From assembly GCA_009760855.2 (NCBI GenBank), contig WPIO01000084.1, positions 1,391,001 through 1,455,000 on the forward strand: a stretch of 64,000 nt of DNA, read 5' to 3'. Of this stretch, positions 1 to 10,854 are shown piece after piece. Under the pieces are notes generated by a model, which saw nothing but the letters and a program-made list of their open reading frames with translations, was not told the DNA's origin and did no database searches. Position numbers and translations under genes: made by a program. Numbering within the stretch: the first letter of the stretch is position 1; each line of letters starts with the position of its first letter. Source of the DNA: Cristatella mucedo (Eukaryota; Bryozoa; Phylactolaemata; Cristatellidae).

Positions 1-900
1 GCCTCGTCAAGCGAGAGAGAGCGAGAGAGAGAGAGAGAGTGAGACCGGGGGCCTCATCGCGAACTCGGTGTACGGCTAACCCGGCGAGAACCCACATGCC
101 GCGGACGGTCTGCGCGTGGCGAAGCATGGCTCGCGCCCGCCCGCCCGCGCGAGACGCACGAGGCTGGGGACAAGCGTGCAGCGCGCTCTGGCCTAGCAGA
201 GTGCTAGCGCAAATGCAGACTCGCGATACGCAGCCGCTGACGTGCGCTGCTTGCCGGGTGAATATCCTTCCGCACAGGTTTCAACTCAGGATGGACTTAC
301 GCAGGCGCTGAACGCAGCTAGATATCGATACACACTCACTTTTCAGCTGCTAAAGATTGTGCGTGTAATCTCGTCCTCACTAAAACAGTCGCCGGACCGC
401 GGTCCCGCATTAGAAGGAGCCCCCTATCGAAGACGAATGCCAGCGAGAGACCCACTCGCCGTATCCGTCGCTTACCGGAGGCGTGTGCGCGTCCATCACC
501 GCTGCGCTCCGGCCAGTTACCGGTTGAGAAGTCGGTCGCTCTCGCCCACCGCGGACGCGTGTCCTGAGGTGGTACCCAGCAGAAGGCTTGGTGCGCCAAT
601 TCCGCCACTGCGCGCGTACAGCAGTTGGCCGGAGCGCCGGCGGTCGCCACGCCGACCACTTCGCACTTGGGCATGTTCCCGTCCGCGCCGTAGCCGGGGG
701 TAATCCTCCCGCCTCGACCTCCGTCAGCTGCGGAGACGGACGAAGCGGCGCGCTGGAGCTGGCCGGGAGAAGCGGTACTTCTCGCGCTTCTACGCTCCGC
801 AGCGCTTTGCGTATTGCTCAATTACTTGCAGGGTACTCTCTCTCCGGCGGAGACGTGGCTGGTAACTAGCAGACGCGCCGGGAGTCAGCTGACTAATCTC
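1..900. other. GC- and CpG-rich segment, no gene recognised
   Basis: This segment is much richer in G, C and CpG than the AT-rich sequence that starts at about 940. It opens with a short GA tract (about 20-40). Reading frames of up to about 160 codons exist on both strands, but their Arg/Ala/Pro/Ser-rich translations look like the by-product of GC-rich DNA and match no family I know. It could be a CpG island with a promoter or first exon of a neighbouring gene to the left; nothing in it proves that. Confidence 0.4.
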
Positions 901-1335
901 CTTCTGAATGCTTCGTCCGCCGATACAGGATATGTAAGCAAAATCGGCTAGCATATAATTAATTTAATTTATTGATTATTATGACTGAGTTTAATGTTCA
1001 TTCTAAGAATAAATACCCTCAATACGATTTCAAGCGGACATGCTGTTGTTGCCGTCGCTCGCTGTGCTGGCAAGGCCTTTGCACCCTCCAACATCTGCCG
1101 GCTTGCAACTCGTGCCGCTTGCAGGAAAGAAGGGCGAGAGCTTGAAAGCGCGTTGACCGCCGAGCACTTTCTGACAAGCCCGGGTTACGACGTATACAAC
1201 TAGGAAGGGAAGTAACTGCTGAACAGGAGCACGCTGTTCGCGTTGCCATTGTGGGATGTTTCTCCCAAAAAGTAATTTGTTGGGCTATATTGGTCCGAAA
1301 GTTAAAAAAAAATTAAGAAATGTTCGCTTATATAG
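901..1335. other. Unassigned AT-rich sequence
   Basis: The base composition drops sharply to AT-rich after the preceding CpG-rich block. I see no repeat family or coding signal here. Confidence 0.4.
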
Positions 1336-1445
1336 ATACTCCTAATGCCTATCTCACCACTTGCAGTGGTTAATCCTTTAATGCCCACTTACCTACTGCA
1401 GGACTCGAATACGTGACGTGGGTCGCGTAGTAAGCTACCCCTAAA
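1336..1445 (-). mobile_element. SINE type A fragment (tRNA-derived), degenerate
   Basis: On the minus strand the stretch contains the type A SINE core: a B-box-like motif read as cgtattcgagtcctgcagta, followed by a degenerate version of the body that ends near ccactgcaagtggtg. The same body is seen better preserved at 55200-55385 and 63425-63600. The A-box region is degenerate. Confidence 0.5.
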
Positions 1446-2411
1446 ATAAGATAGTTTTACTAGTTAGTTAGTTACTCAGTCCATCACTGTAACTGACATC
1501 AAGTCTACTTGTAGACCTTGGATTGATTCTTATAGTCGTACTAAGATGGTACAGCTATGATTAATGTCAACAAAGAAAGGGAGATAACTAGCTATTTTGC
1601 AGATGTGGGTATAACGTGCACTGTCGACGCTAAATTCTTTCAAAGACTTTCAACGCTAAATTTCAACGACTGTCGTCTTAAAAATTTAGCGTTGAAATTC
1701 TAGTACTTCACATGACTATGAACTTTAACGAGTTTTTCAAATGGTGGCATTTCAACAGCTTGCGTTTTCAACACAACGACCTCCTTTTTTGTCGCCCAAA
1801 GTGATCACTTTCGCTTCCGGCGCGTCTCTGTTTCCGCTTGGACCAGTAGGTAGGTGCATTGGAAAGCTGGCAGACTGAGCGTGGCCGACCGGAAGTCGTG
1901 CTGCGCCTGCCTTTGGTAAGCAATGAACATAAAATCTGTCCGCAATTTTTTGCGGGGCACATTTTCAGCATTCTTCAATGGCGAGTTTTCGCATCAATGA
2001 ATTGAGAACCAATAAGGAACAGGGCGAGCAGATCTATCGGTGGCAACAACAAGGAAAACAAGTCACGAAGGAGACCACACAGTGCCACTTTGCCGAAACT
2101 CAACAGAAAGCACACGACAAACTCTAAAACAGGAAGGGACTGAAGAAGAAGCTTTGGAGCTTCGTGCAGTCAAAGCTCAGGGGATACCTCACTTATAAAG
2201 TCAAAAAATAGAAAGAGACTCAAGGCAAGATCCTAGGACTTTATGACCCGGGTCACTTAGTATAGAGTCCTCGCCCAACAGTAGACTGTGCTCAACAGCC
2301 ACGCTTAGCACTGGGTCAGTGGACACTCTGACCCGTATTGTAATGCAATACTGAAATTTCCTGAGATTTTTACTGGCGTAAGCTAGTAATAATGACAATG
2401 CGTCGCTTGTA
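1446..2411. other. Unassigned sequence with one hairpin
   Basis: No gene or known repeat family was recognised apart from the inverted repeat listed at 1648-1697. Short open frames show no family resemblance. Confidence 0.35.
1648..1697. repeat. Perfect 16-bp inverted repeat (hairpin)
   Basis: tttcaacgctaaattt at 1648-1663 is exactly complementary to aaatttagcgttgaaa at 1682-1697. The 18-nt spacer contains a further short self-complementary motif (acga...tcgt), so the hairpin extends inward. A partial direct copy of the arm (cgctaaatt) lies just upstream at about 1628. This could be a small foldback element; I cannot assign it to a family. Confidence 0.7.
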
Positions 2412-2462
2412 TATCCCCCTAAGAGTACTTAATTTCTATTCAGGCTCTTTATAACTCGCTGC
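2412..2462 (-). mobile_element. Degenerate SINE type B / LINE family 2 tail
   Basis: Read on the minus strand it resembles the shared tail (gaatagaa..ttaa..actcttaggg). It is too short and too decayed to say whether it came from the SINE or the LINE. Confidence 0.35.
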
Positions 2463-2815
2463 TAGGGGGGTCGACAACCAAGGATTTACGATATGTATGG
2501 TATCAAGAATGCAAAAACAAATCAGTATTATGCTTACGCTAGCATGCTAAGGCAAGCATGAAGACATCCAGATTCATATCTCCTTAGTTGCAATATCTAT
2601 TATTGAATCAGATGTGATTCGTCAGTAGGGATTTGCAATGAACACAAGATTAACCCTGGGAGTTCGGATCGTCTTTAGGGTTAGTATTCTGGTCTTGTTA
2701 CTCTCGTACTAAATAAGCAAAAAGAGAACGGTATAACGGCCTCTGGCTAATAACATGCACTGAATCGTGCCCCGGAACGCAAAGAACGCCGGAAAATCAG
2801 ACCCGGTGTGAGAAG
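2463..2815. other. Unassigned AT-rich sequence
   Basis: No reading frame or repeat was recognised. Confidence 0.3.
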
Positions 2816-3470
2816 CGAAAGCTGCCTGGAACAGATGCATCTTTAGGTGACTTAAGCTGAGACTTGTAAGACCTAAGATCATCGCAGGTAGTGACCATAG
2901 CCGGATGCGAGTTCCAGAATTCGTTGCATACGAGCTGAGGGCTCAATCACCAAAGGATTTCTACTTAATGCGATAGATGGCGATTTGACTAACCGAATGC
3001 ATACAGAAAGCCGATTGGGCTGTAAAAAAACTCTAGGCTGAGATACATTACATTACTTAGATGCTGAAGAGCGGGCGGTGCACGAGTACACATGCCGAGC
3101 AAGGAGGTCGGATAGCTAAGGTGGTGCAAGCGAGTGAAGTGACCTTTAAGCCAGACCGGGGATCTTGAAATAGATTTGATGCTTGATATGGAGTCAGTAT
3201 ACCTCAGACAGAAGTGGATTTATGTGGCAGCTACGCAGTCGATGGATGACCAGACGAGTTGTGGATTTTTGCATTGGTTGCAGAAGAGCACAAGCCAAAA
3301 GTCCCGAGTAAGGGAAATCGCGGCAATCGAGATGCGATGTTACAGACGCATGAAGTACTTTGACTGTCGACCTCATATCTAAGCAGGTGCTGATTTTGGC
3401 GATGTTCCTTAGCTGAAAATTTGGAGCAGCTTACCCCCTTGGCTAAGTGCTGCACCATGTTACCCTAGCT
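2816..3470 (-). mobile_element. LINE family 2 remnant, old, interrupted
   Basis: A decayed 3' part of a family 2 LINE on the minus strand. Around 3194-3376 the minus-strand translation still resembles the C-terminal region after the reverse transcriptase (SVTSHLDCRDF, then RLRSCHINPLLSEV) when compared with the better copy at 14751-16140. The stretch near 2925-2965 (gagttccag, ccaaaggattt) matches the more downstream part of the same family. A family 1 tail splits the copy at 2990-3056. Confidence 0.55.
2990..3056 (+). mobile_element. LINE family 1 3' end inserted in a family 2 copy
   Basis: It carries the family 1 terminal sequence (accgaatgcatacagaaagc, then gagatacattacattac) in the + orientation. 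It ends in the ATTAC-type tail typical of this family and sits inside a minus-strand family 2 remnant, so it is the younger insertion. Confidence 0.6.
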
Positions 3471-4494
3471 TAGAGCGCCAAACCATTCTTTGGACTGGCG
3501 TCTTTCCTTAACTACCAATCAGGCACGAAGGACAATTTCGGCAATGCTTATTTATCGATCGATCCTAGGCAGCCTGCACGGCGGCCTACGCGGCACTTCG
3601 GCCTCCCAAAATGTCGTCACGAGCCCGGTTGTCGCTTCGTCCCTGCAGAATTTATTTTCGCTTGTATGTGACGTGAACTGGCCTTTCGGCGGGTGCATGA
3701 AAAATAGCAAAACCGGCAAGACCAATATCGGATAGTTGAACATTCGGGTGTCGGTAAAAAAAAAGCTGGTAGTAAAAATAAGGAGTGGGCGTGGCCCATT
3801 TGCAAAAAAAAACAACAAAAAACTCGGTGTGCAAAAGTTAGATGCCCTCGAATAGACGAAGTACGTTTGGAGCGGCCGCCTACCGACGGTGCCTTAGACG
3901 GCCGTGTGGGAGACAAAAGCATCCGGTGTATCAACTTTTTCCGCCTAGGATTTCCACGTGCCTATCAGCTTGTGAGCCAAGCAACTGTTTCGAAAAACCT
4001 TAGGCAGCACACATTCGAATGAATGACCCAATGACCTATGCTAATGCCTGCCCTCTTGTTCCGCTTCCCAGCTAGGCGAGCGAAAGACGGTAGGTATCTC
4101 GTCGCCAGTCAGCTCAGTTTCGGAAGCCACTGTGCTAATTCGAGAAAGGCGGCAAAGACCGAAACGAGTGGATCAGCAAAACTATATGCATCACTCCTTC
4201 GCAGGTGCTCAAAGTTGTTCTTCTGTTTCTTCCCTCGGAAGAAGAAAGCGAAGATGTCACTCCATTTCATCGCAGAGAGCTTCGACCTTCGAGCCTCCAC
4301 GAGGCCCATGCTGATCAGCCTATAGCCTTTGATGTCTTCCAGATGAACAGTCGCAGGCTCTTTCCTGCTGACTTCAGGCCCGAAAACACGACTGCTGTTA
4401 CGATTGCATCACATGTCGCGTATCTGCAGCAAGAGCAACGACGCTCTCAATAAGCATACGCCACAACCGGATGCTCACTAGCTGCGATGTGAGC
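3471..4494. other. Unassigned sequence
   Basis: Contains short A-runs near 3757 and 3805 and several overlapping small open frames on both strands. None has a recognisable domain, and I see no repeat family here. Confidence 0.3.
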
Positions 4495-4640
4495 CGTAAT
4501 GGCACTCTAGGTAAGGTGGTTGCTTTTGACGACATCAGTTTCGTGGTTTCGAATCCTGCAGTAGGCTATCTTTTATCGCCGGCGGTAATAACCGTAAAGG
4601 CTCTTCTGTCGCTATACTAAAAGAGGCTGCTAAATCAGCT
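4495..4640 (+). mobile_element. SINE type A (tRNA-derived)
   Basis: The order is a degenerate A-box region (ctctaggtaaggtggttgct), a B-box (gtggtttcgaatcctgcag), the body ending ggctcttctgtcgctatact, and the terminal aagaggctgctaaatc. This order matches the other type A copies in the window. The RNA polymerase III box layout supports a tRNA-derived head. Confidence 0.65.
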
Positions 4641-5555
4641 AGTATACCCCTAGAGTTATTGGCAGTATGTGCAACCCACAATTCGACCAAGCTGAGCATA
4701 GTTCTGACCTGCCATTCTCATGTTTTCGATTAGGAGCTGCTTTTTAATTCGTCGAAACTTGGCATGGGATTTTCCTGAGCCCCCAAATTCGGCAAAGCAA
4801 TTAGCTCTTAAGCGCCCAATTCCCTCGAGCAGTGAATGCTTTATAACCATCCAGACGGAAGGCTTGCTTCGGTCTAATGCTCACCACAGAAGTCACTGGC
4901 AATTAGGCTACCATAGCATGACTGCTAAGGGCTCTCAGCGATTATCCAATACTTCTGACACCAATTGCTTTAAACGCACTGTAGCGGCTACTTAACTATA
5001 TTCCTTTGCAAGAGACACGGTGCACGTAACAGTGCTAGCCTTAGCAGACGCGTGACTGATACTGGTAGAACTGGTCCCTCGAAGCACGGCTAACGAGACG
5101 TAGCTACTACTTCTACACTTGTACATGAAGGCTTGCCGAAGGCAAGCAAAGCACAGCAGCAATCAAATGCCCTCGTACCTCATCATACTCGTCCACGTTT
5201 TAACGCAGAGCAGTCTATACTAAAGCTTCAGAGAGGCACATGTATTCATTGCTTTACCAGCTATAACGTACGACTCGCTAGCTCGAAGCTCAGAGTACAA
5301 ATGACGATGCAGATGTCCAGTCCATACGGTCTAACCCATAGAGTTATCAAAAAAATTATTGCCACATCGCGTTTTATAAGAGGATGTCTGCCTTGGTTTG
5401 GAATCGACATCTGTAAAGTAAAAGAGTCTGTACGAATTTCACTGAGCTATTGACCTCGGGGTTTTGGCTTAACGATCGCAGTCTAACACCTGCCGACTGG
5501 TGTTTTTGTTCTGTGCCGTAGAGGAATCCAATTTCTTCTAATGAAAGTAAAAACG
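4641..5555. other. Unassigned sequence
   Basis: Two small + strand frames (4720-4995 and 5133-5453) are open by chance length and show no known domain, signal peptide or codon bias that would support a gene. Confidence 0.3.
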
Positions 5556-5745
5556 TGAATGTCAGATGATTCAACAGCCTCATTTATATAGCGACAGAAG
5601 TGCTATAAGTGACGGCTGCCGCTCCCGCTTGCAGCCGGCAACAAATCTTAATCCTGGTGCAGGACTTAACCCAAAACCTGGGCCGTTAAGAGTAAGCACA
5701 TTGCCCAGGCCATGCTAAGACCCAGGCGAAGGCCTCGCAGAGTCC
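5556..5745 (-). mobile_element. SINE type A, minus strand, degenerate head
   Basis: Starts with gattcaacagcctcatttat, the reverse complement of the type A 3' end, and runs into the body (gcagccggcaaca). The B-box is eroded (gtgcaggacttaaccc). The A-box side ends near the repeated gcccagg motifs at about 5705-5740. Confidence 0.55.
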
Positions 5746-5904
5746 CGCAACCATCAATATTGGGTAAGTGCTTTTAGAAAATGTGTGGCAATTGAAAAGC
5801 AGATGATGATTTTTTGGATGCTTCGTTTATTTTTTAACTTCATGTATCAAATGATCTAAAACTTGAACGCAGCATAGTTAATCAAACTCCTCGTATAGCC
5901 GGGG

Positions 5905-6170
5905 CTATTATAAGGGAATGCACTCTGTCTGTAACTCCATAATGCCACGAAGACTAAGTGGGTGTTACGCGAGAGAGCTTTCTATTGGAGCTCACCTAAA
6001 AGCCTACGCGGCTTTCGGTGCACATAGAATAGCCAGCAGACTTCATCTCGCGCAGCAAAGAGAAAATGAGGAGCTCACGCAGCAAAGAGTCAAGAGGGCA
6101 GTCGATAAAGTGAGTAGTGTGGAAGTAGCAGCTCGGGACTACTGGAAAGCATTCTGGCGAAAAAGCTAAT
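5905..6170 (-). mobile_element. LINE family 1 3' fragment
   Basis: The minus-strand version of the family 1 terminal region: complement of 'tctgtaactcc...gggtgttacgc', then the complement of the segment encoding the last residues of the element. It contains an internal duplication of ctcacgcagcaaagag (about 6048-6088). No reverse transcriptase motif remains. Confidence 0.65.
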
Positions 6171-6214
6171 AAAGAGTAAATTGCATTGCCTTTAATGGCC
6201 ACAACTTGTCACTA

Positions 6215-6499
6215 ATGCTAATAATAATGATAATACTTGGGTAAAGCGCCCTCAGATAACTCAATCTCTGTCTAGGCACTTTACATTTGCTGCAAACGAA
6301 GCACGATCGAATGGTTAGTAGTAGCTTGCTCAATAAACAACAAAAATAACTTGGTTAGGAGTCAAATGCACAGGGTCGGCATGCAAATATGGTAAGTGAC
6401 AGCATGCACAGTGTCGGCATGCATAAGCACATAAAGGACGAATCACATGGACCCACTAAATGCTGTGATAAATAGATGCGTTTTTAGTTTCTTTGAAGC
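6215..6499 (-). mobile_element. LINE family 2 3' end (outer, left part)
   Basis: Starts with the ATT-type tail on the complement (aataataatgataatac), then the conserved terminal hairpin region (gcgccctcagataactcaat), then the 3' untranslated segment with the repeated ggtcggcatgc motif. It breaks off at about 6499 in the stretch that in other copies reads gttttagcttctttttaaat and resumes at 6829. Confidence 0.75.
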
Positions 6500-6828
6500 T
6501 TTAGCTCTGCAGGTCCTAGACTGTGGAACTCGCTTCCACAATTCTTACGCAACGACATCTACTCTCCAACTGCCGACTATGGCACATCTTTTTCAGTGGT
6601 CCTGAACTGCTACTTCTATGCTACTCACTACCTCAACTGCTCTCCTAAATCTGCTCTGCTTCCCACTTTCTCTTTGTTGCGTGAGACGAAGTCTGTTGGC
6701 TACCGAATGCGTACCGAAAGCCGCTTAGGCTGTGAGTGCGCTATACAAAACTCTCCTGCGTAACGCCCACACGGTCTTTATGACTTTGTGGAGTTACTGA
6801 CGGAGATACATTACATTACATTACATTT
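6499..6828 (+). mobile_element. LINE family 1 3' fragment inserted in family 2
   Basis: A 5'-truncated family 1 copy beginning in the segment gaagctttagctctgcaggt and ending with repeated ttacattacat. Its translation contains [10 protein letters not shown]-like and ADYGTSFS-like blocks shared with the larger copies. It lies precisely in the middle of a minus-strand family 2 3' end, so it inserted after that element. Confidence 0.75.
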
Positions 6829-7129
6829 AAGATGTGGAAAAGTCATTCGGTGTCGTGACGCAAGTCGGGAGGGAGCTCCAGGCTTTGGGAGCATACGAAT
6901 TAAAGGCGAGGTCTCCAAAGGATTTGAGATTTGTACGAAGTATGGGCAAACAGTTAGATTTCGAAAAGCAGGTGGTACGATGCTTAGCCGAGTGGAAAAG
7001 TAGATCTGATATTTAGGTTGGAGCCAAAGAATGAAGGGATCTAAAAGTGAGAGAAAAATCTTGAACTGGGTCGGTGAGTGAACGAACTTGGAGTTGTTGT
7101 AAGGACTTTCAAATGTTAGCCATATCAAA
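6829..7129 (-). mobile_element. LINE family 2 3' end (outer, right part)
   Basis: It continues the family 2 copy interrupted at 6499. The minus-strand translation of 6811-7128 still shows the C-terminal block (SLLDPFILWLQPKYQ) seen in alternative frame in other copies, and the nucleotide landmarks gagctccaggctttgggagc and ctccaaaggatttgag are family-typical. Confidence 0.7.
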
Positions 7130-7280
7130 GTGAGACAGTTTGCCTCAAAGATACTTTTCTCTACTGGCCCTAGATTACGAAACTCACCTCCGCATCTTTT
7201 ACGCCTAAGACTTTGGTCCTGCCGTAGAATCTGGCATTTCCCTTTCAGTCACCCTTCACCACAATTTCTTAACTTGTCCT
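7130..7280 (+). mobile_element. LINE family 1 fragment, + strand
   Basis: The translation contains FSTGPRLRNSPP, which corresponds to the [11 protein letters not shown] block of family 1. It runs without an obvious gap into a family 2 fragment, so the junction at about 7280 is probably a recombination or insertion point. Confidence 0.45.
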
Positions 7281-7665
7281 CTCCGAAACCCTCAAATCTT
7301 TTGGAGACCGTGCCTTTAGTTCGTGTGCTCCCAAAGCCAGGAACTCACAACCGACGCACCTTACAACGTCCCCTGACATGACGACATTAAAAAGAAGCTA
7401 AACACGCATCTATTTATCACAGCATGTAGTGAGTCCATGTGACTCGTCCTTCGTGTGCTTATTCGTGCTGACACTGTGCATGCTACCTCTAATCCTATTT
7501 GCATGTTGACCCTGTGCATGTCACCTCTACGTCATCCTTGTTTACATTGAGCAAGCTAATTGTTCGGTCGTGCTTTCTTTACAGCACATTAAAGCGCCTA
7601 GAAATAGATGAAGTTCTCTGATGGCGCTATACAAATGCATAATTAGTGTCATTGCTATTAAAGAC
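7281..7665 (+). mobile_element. LINE family 2 3' end, + strand
   Basis: Contains the family 2 C-terminal block (SNLLETVPLVRVLPKPGTH), the 3' untranslated region with repeated ctgtgcatg motifs, and the terminal hairpin sequence (gcgcctagaaatagatgaag). It lies tail to tail with the family 2 copy on its left. Confidence 0.7.
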
Positions 7666-8035
7666 TGTTCGCGCCAGAAGCCGTTCTGCAGAACCTAAAA
7701 TGTAAAGCTCACTCAGGTAATTCTCTCTCAACAATGTCGTTTTTGCTGAAGCCGACTGAGGTACATTCTTTCTAGCCGTCCTGAGCTGCTACTTCAATGC
7801 TACTCCCATGCTACGTCACTTAATTGAATGCCCTGCTGATTCAGCTATGCTTCTCACTTTCTCTTTGTTGCATGAGATGAAGTCTGTTGGCTACCGCACG
7901 GAAAGCGAAAGCCACTTAGGCTTTGAGTGCACTTTAAAAAAACTCTCCCATGGTTTACACGCTTATGTTACCCAATGGGTGTTACCAACGTAGTCCTTTT
8001 GGCCTCGTGGAGTTACAAGCATAGATGCAATAGAC
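7666..8035 (+). mobile_element. LINE family 1 3' fragment, + strand
   Basis: Family 1 landmarks in order: a degenerate gaagccgttctgcag block, gagctgctacttcaatgcta, ctttctctttgttgcatgag and gtctgttggctaccg. The ATTAC tail is lost. No reverse transcriptase motif is present. Confidence 0.6.
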
Positions 8036-8245
8036 TAAATGCATTGGCTCCGCGAATACTACACGTCAGCTCCGATTTGCGTAATTGTAATACCACGATA
8101 CTGGCGATTTCGTCTCCGCTGTCGATCCTTGCACCTATTTTTTCAGCCATTCGTCTGCTGCTTTCCAACTAATGTTACATCAGCTGCACTCAATTAGAGC
8201 TTGTATTCTCGGCTATTCTGGCGTGATGTACGTACGCATGCGTCG

Positions 8246-8350
8246 CATAATGAAGAGCCATCACCCCGCTGGGCCCTAAACCCTCGCCCCGACCTTATAA
8301 TGATGAGCCACCACCCAGCTGGGCCTTAAACCCGTGCCCCAACCTTATAA
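8246..8350. repeat. Two-copy 50-bp tandem repeat
   Basis: The unit beginning at 8246 (ataatgaagagccatcaccc) recurs at 8296 (ataatgatgagccaccaccc) with a few substitutions, and a third copy starts at about 8346 but degenerates at once. It borders the left end of a family 1 LINE. The flanking 8036-8245 shows nothing I recognise. Confidence 0.7.
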
Positions 8351-8389
8351 TCCGGGCCGTAAATTCGAATTCGGCCAGCACGCTTTTCT

Positions 8390-10300
8390 TTCTTTCATGC
8401 TTTCATGCGGAGTGAAGGCCACTAAGACTCAGACTTCTTTACTGGAAAAAATGCGAGCATTCGTGCCTCCATAAATCCCCCTCCGACTAAAGCGATCGTG
8501 GTATCAAAACCTGTAACCTTCATAAAAAAGGTTTTCCGAGGTTTCTGCATGCGATGTGGCTACCTTAATAAGGTCTAGCAAAAAAAGAGCTCGTTTCCTG
8601 AAGACCCTATACCATCATCTCTGTAGTCTTCACTGGCAGACCAACTTAGCCCTGCCATAACCGGGGTTTTTAATGCTTCCTTGGGAAAAAGGGTCGTCCC
8701 CAAATCCTTCAAATCAGCAATCGTTAGACTCATAGTTAAAAAAGCCTGGATTAGATAAAGAGGTCCTTTCAAACTATCGCCCAGTTTCCCTTCTTCCTTA
8801 TTTTTCAAAGATTCTTGAAAAAATTGTTGCTAAGCAGCTGGTTGAACATATTGAAAAGAATGAAATGTCAGACACATTTCAATCAGGGTTCAAGAGGTAG
8901 CACTCCACTGAAACTGCTCTCCTCCATGTTAACAATGATATTCTACGTGGCAATGACGACGGGAATGTGACTGTCCTAGCTCTGCTAGATCTATCAGCTG
9001 CCTTCGACATCACTGATCACGATGTTTTACTTGAACGATTAAGAACAGTGATCGGTCTGGCAGACGAGGCACTGGCATGGTTTAAATCGTACTTCTCTGA
9101 TCGTGTTCAATCCGTGTCGTGTGGGGGTCAGGTCTCACACACGAGACGGGTCAACTGTGGAGTCCCTCCCGTCCTCGGTCCCCTGCTGCTCTCCATTTAT
9201 ACTCAACCTCTTGAAAAAAAATTTAAGGCCCAAGGAATAAGCTATCACTTGTATGCTGACGATACTCAGCTGAATTTGTCATTCAAACCGTCGGAATCTG
9301 CTTCAGCAACTGATAAGCTGATTGCTTGCCTTGCCGACAATCGATCCTGGATGTCGGAAAACTTCTTGAAACTAAATGACAATACAACTGAACTGCTGCT
9401 CATAGGACACCCTAAGCGTGCGGCTGGATTAAAAAGCTTTGCTCTTCTAATAGGTGTTACTGTCGTGCGACCATCACTACGTGCTCGAAATTTAGGTTTC
9501 GTTTTCGACAGCTGCCTAAATTTTAAAAGCTTCGTTCAGAAGACTGCTTCTACAGCTAGCCATCACGTCTGATCCCTATCTAAGATTAGGAACTGCCTTC
9601 CACAGTGGCTTGCCAAAAATTTAACTAGCTCCTTAGTTCTGTCTCGGCTTGATTATTGTAATTCCCTTTTGGCTGGTCTACCAAAGAAAGCAACTAGGCC
9701 ACTGCAGCTGACTATGAATATGGCTGTAAAGCTAGCCTTCCAGTCTCAGAGGTTTGACCGTGTGTCTCCTTTGCTAAAAGAGCTAGGATGGCTGCCGGTT
9801 GATCAACGGATTCCGAGCTAAGTTCTTACGCTGACCCACAAGGCTCGCCTCGGCTTGGCTCATTTGTACCTAGCTGAACTGCTGCATCAGTTTCAGCCTG
9901 TTCGTGCCCTCAGGTCCTGTATGGACAATAAATTAGCTGTTCCATTCCTCCACTTAAAGACCGTTAGCAACAGAAGCTTTTGCTTTTCAGGTCCTTGACT
10001 GTGGAACTCGTTTCCACGATTCTTACGAAACGACAACTACTCTCCTGCCGCCGACTATGGCACATCCTTTCTAGCAGTCCTGAGCTGCTACTTTCACGCT
10101 ACTCACTACCTCAACTGCATACATGACTCTGCTATGCTTCCCACGTTCTCTTTGTTGCGTCAGATGTAGTCTGTTGGCTACCGAATGCATACCGAAAGCC
10201 GCTTGGGCTTTGAGTGCGCTTTAAAAACTCTCCTTCGTAACACTCACATGGTCTTTATGGCTTTGTGGATTTACAGATGCAGACACATTACATTGCATAA
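8390..10300 (+). mobile_element. LINE family 1, 5'-truncated, about 1.9 kb
   Basis: A non-LTR retrotransposon copy covering the second part of its reverse transcriptase ORF through to the 3' end. Translation in mixed frames gives the thumb/fingers start (PEDPIPSSL, ADQLSPAIT), the palm with AAFD and YADD, the C-terminal block ([20 protein letters not shown]) and the terminal segment before acacattacattgcat. Frameshifts and stop codons occur before 8960 and after 9570. No endonuclease domain is present. The C-terminal sequence style resembles CR1/L2-type elements; that assignment is by memory of the family, not by search. Confidence 0.85.
8967..9572 (+). pseudogene. Reverse transcriptase fragment, LINE family 1
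   Basis: This is the longest intact stretch of the LINE at 8390-10300: 201 codons with no stop. Motif A reads LLDLSAAFD (residues 6-14) and the catalytic motif C reads YADD (residues 96-99, nucleotides 9252-9263). Motif B, normally PQGSVLGP in this family and intact in the copy at 21086-21904, reads CGVPPVLGP because two residues are missing by an in-frame deletion. The frame is closed after SHHV by a stop at about 9570 and is not continuous with the upstream or downstream coding. It is a dead copy; its first codon here is not a biological start. Confidence 0.85.
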
Positions 10301-10854
10301 GGTTCTTCTGTCACAATGTAGCTGAAGCTCTTGAATAAACTGATAATTAATATGAAGTCTTTAAAGAGTTACCGAATTTACAGTATTGTAAACTGTGAGT
10401 TACCAAAATTGTAACTGCGACATATACTTCACGAATTTTCAATCAAACGGCGATCTTGCTTGGGAATACTGATGTAACTTCCGAAAGGGTCGCTTACGGT
10501 CGAAGTTTATCAAAACAATCGATCTGGCGCCCTGTTAGGGGGACTACGATTGGTTGGTAAGCAGATTTTCGTGCTGCATTGGAAGGCCATATTGTGCGTA
10601 CCGTGTAGTACACAAACTCTTGATTTAGTAGCCTACATAGTTTTTTGTTTCATCTTCAGTCATTTCCTGTGCGCAGCTTCTCCTACGAGCATCGCTAAAC
10701 ATACGAATAATTAATGAACGGGTTCATCACATAACATTCAAAGCCAATGATTCGCTTTAGATATCTGTCATTTAAAAAGGAGGTATTTCTTTTTTTCGGA
10801 GCGGTTTACTTTGCCAAATTATTGCTCTCACTGCTTACAGCGTAAATGTACCTG
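10301..10854. other. Unassigned AT-rich sequence
   Basis: It lies between two retroelement fragments. I see no coding signal or repeat landmark. Confidence 0.35.

Noticed and set aside
336-821. 161-codon minus-strand frame in the GC-rich left end
   Set aside because: Ala/Arg/Ser-rich composition with no recognised domain. It shares its DNA with equally long + strand frames.
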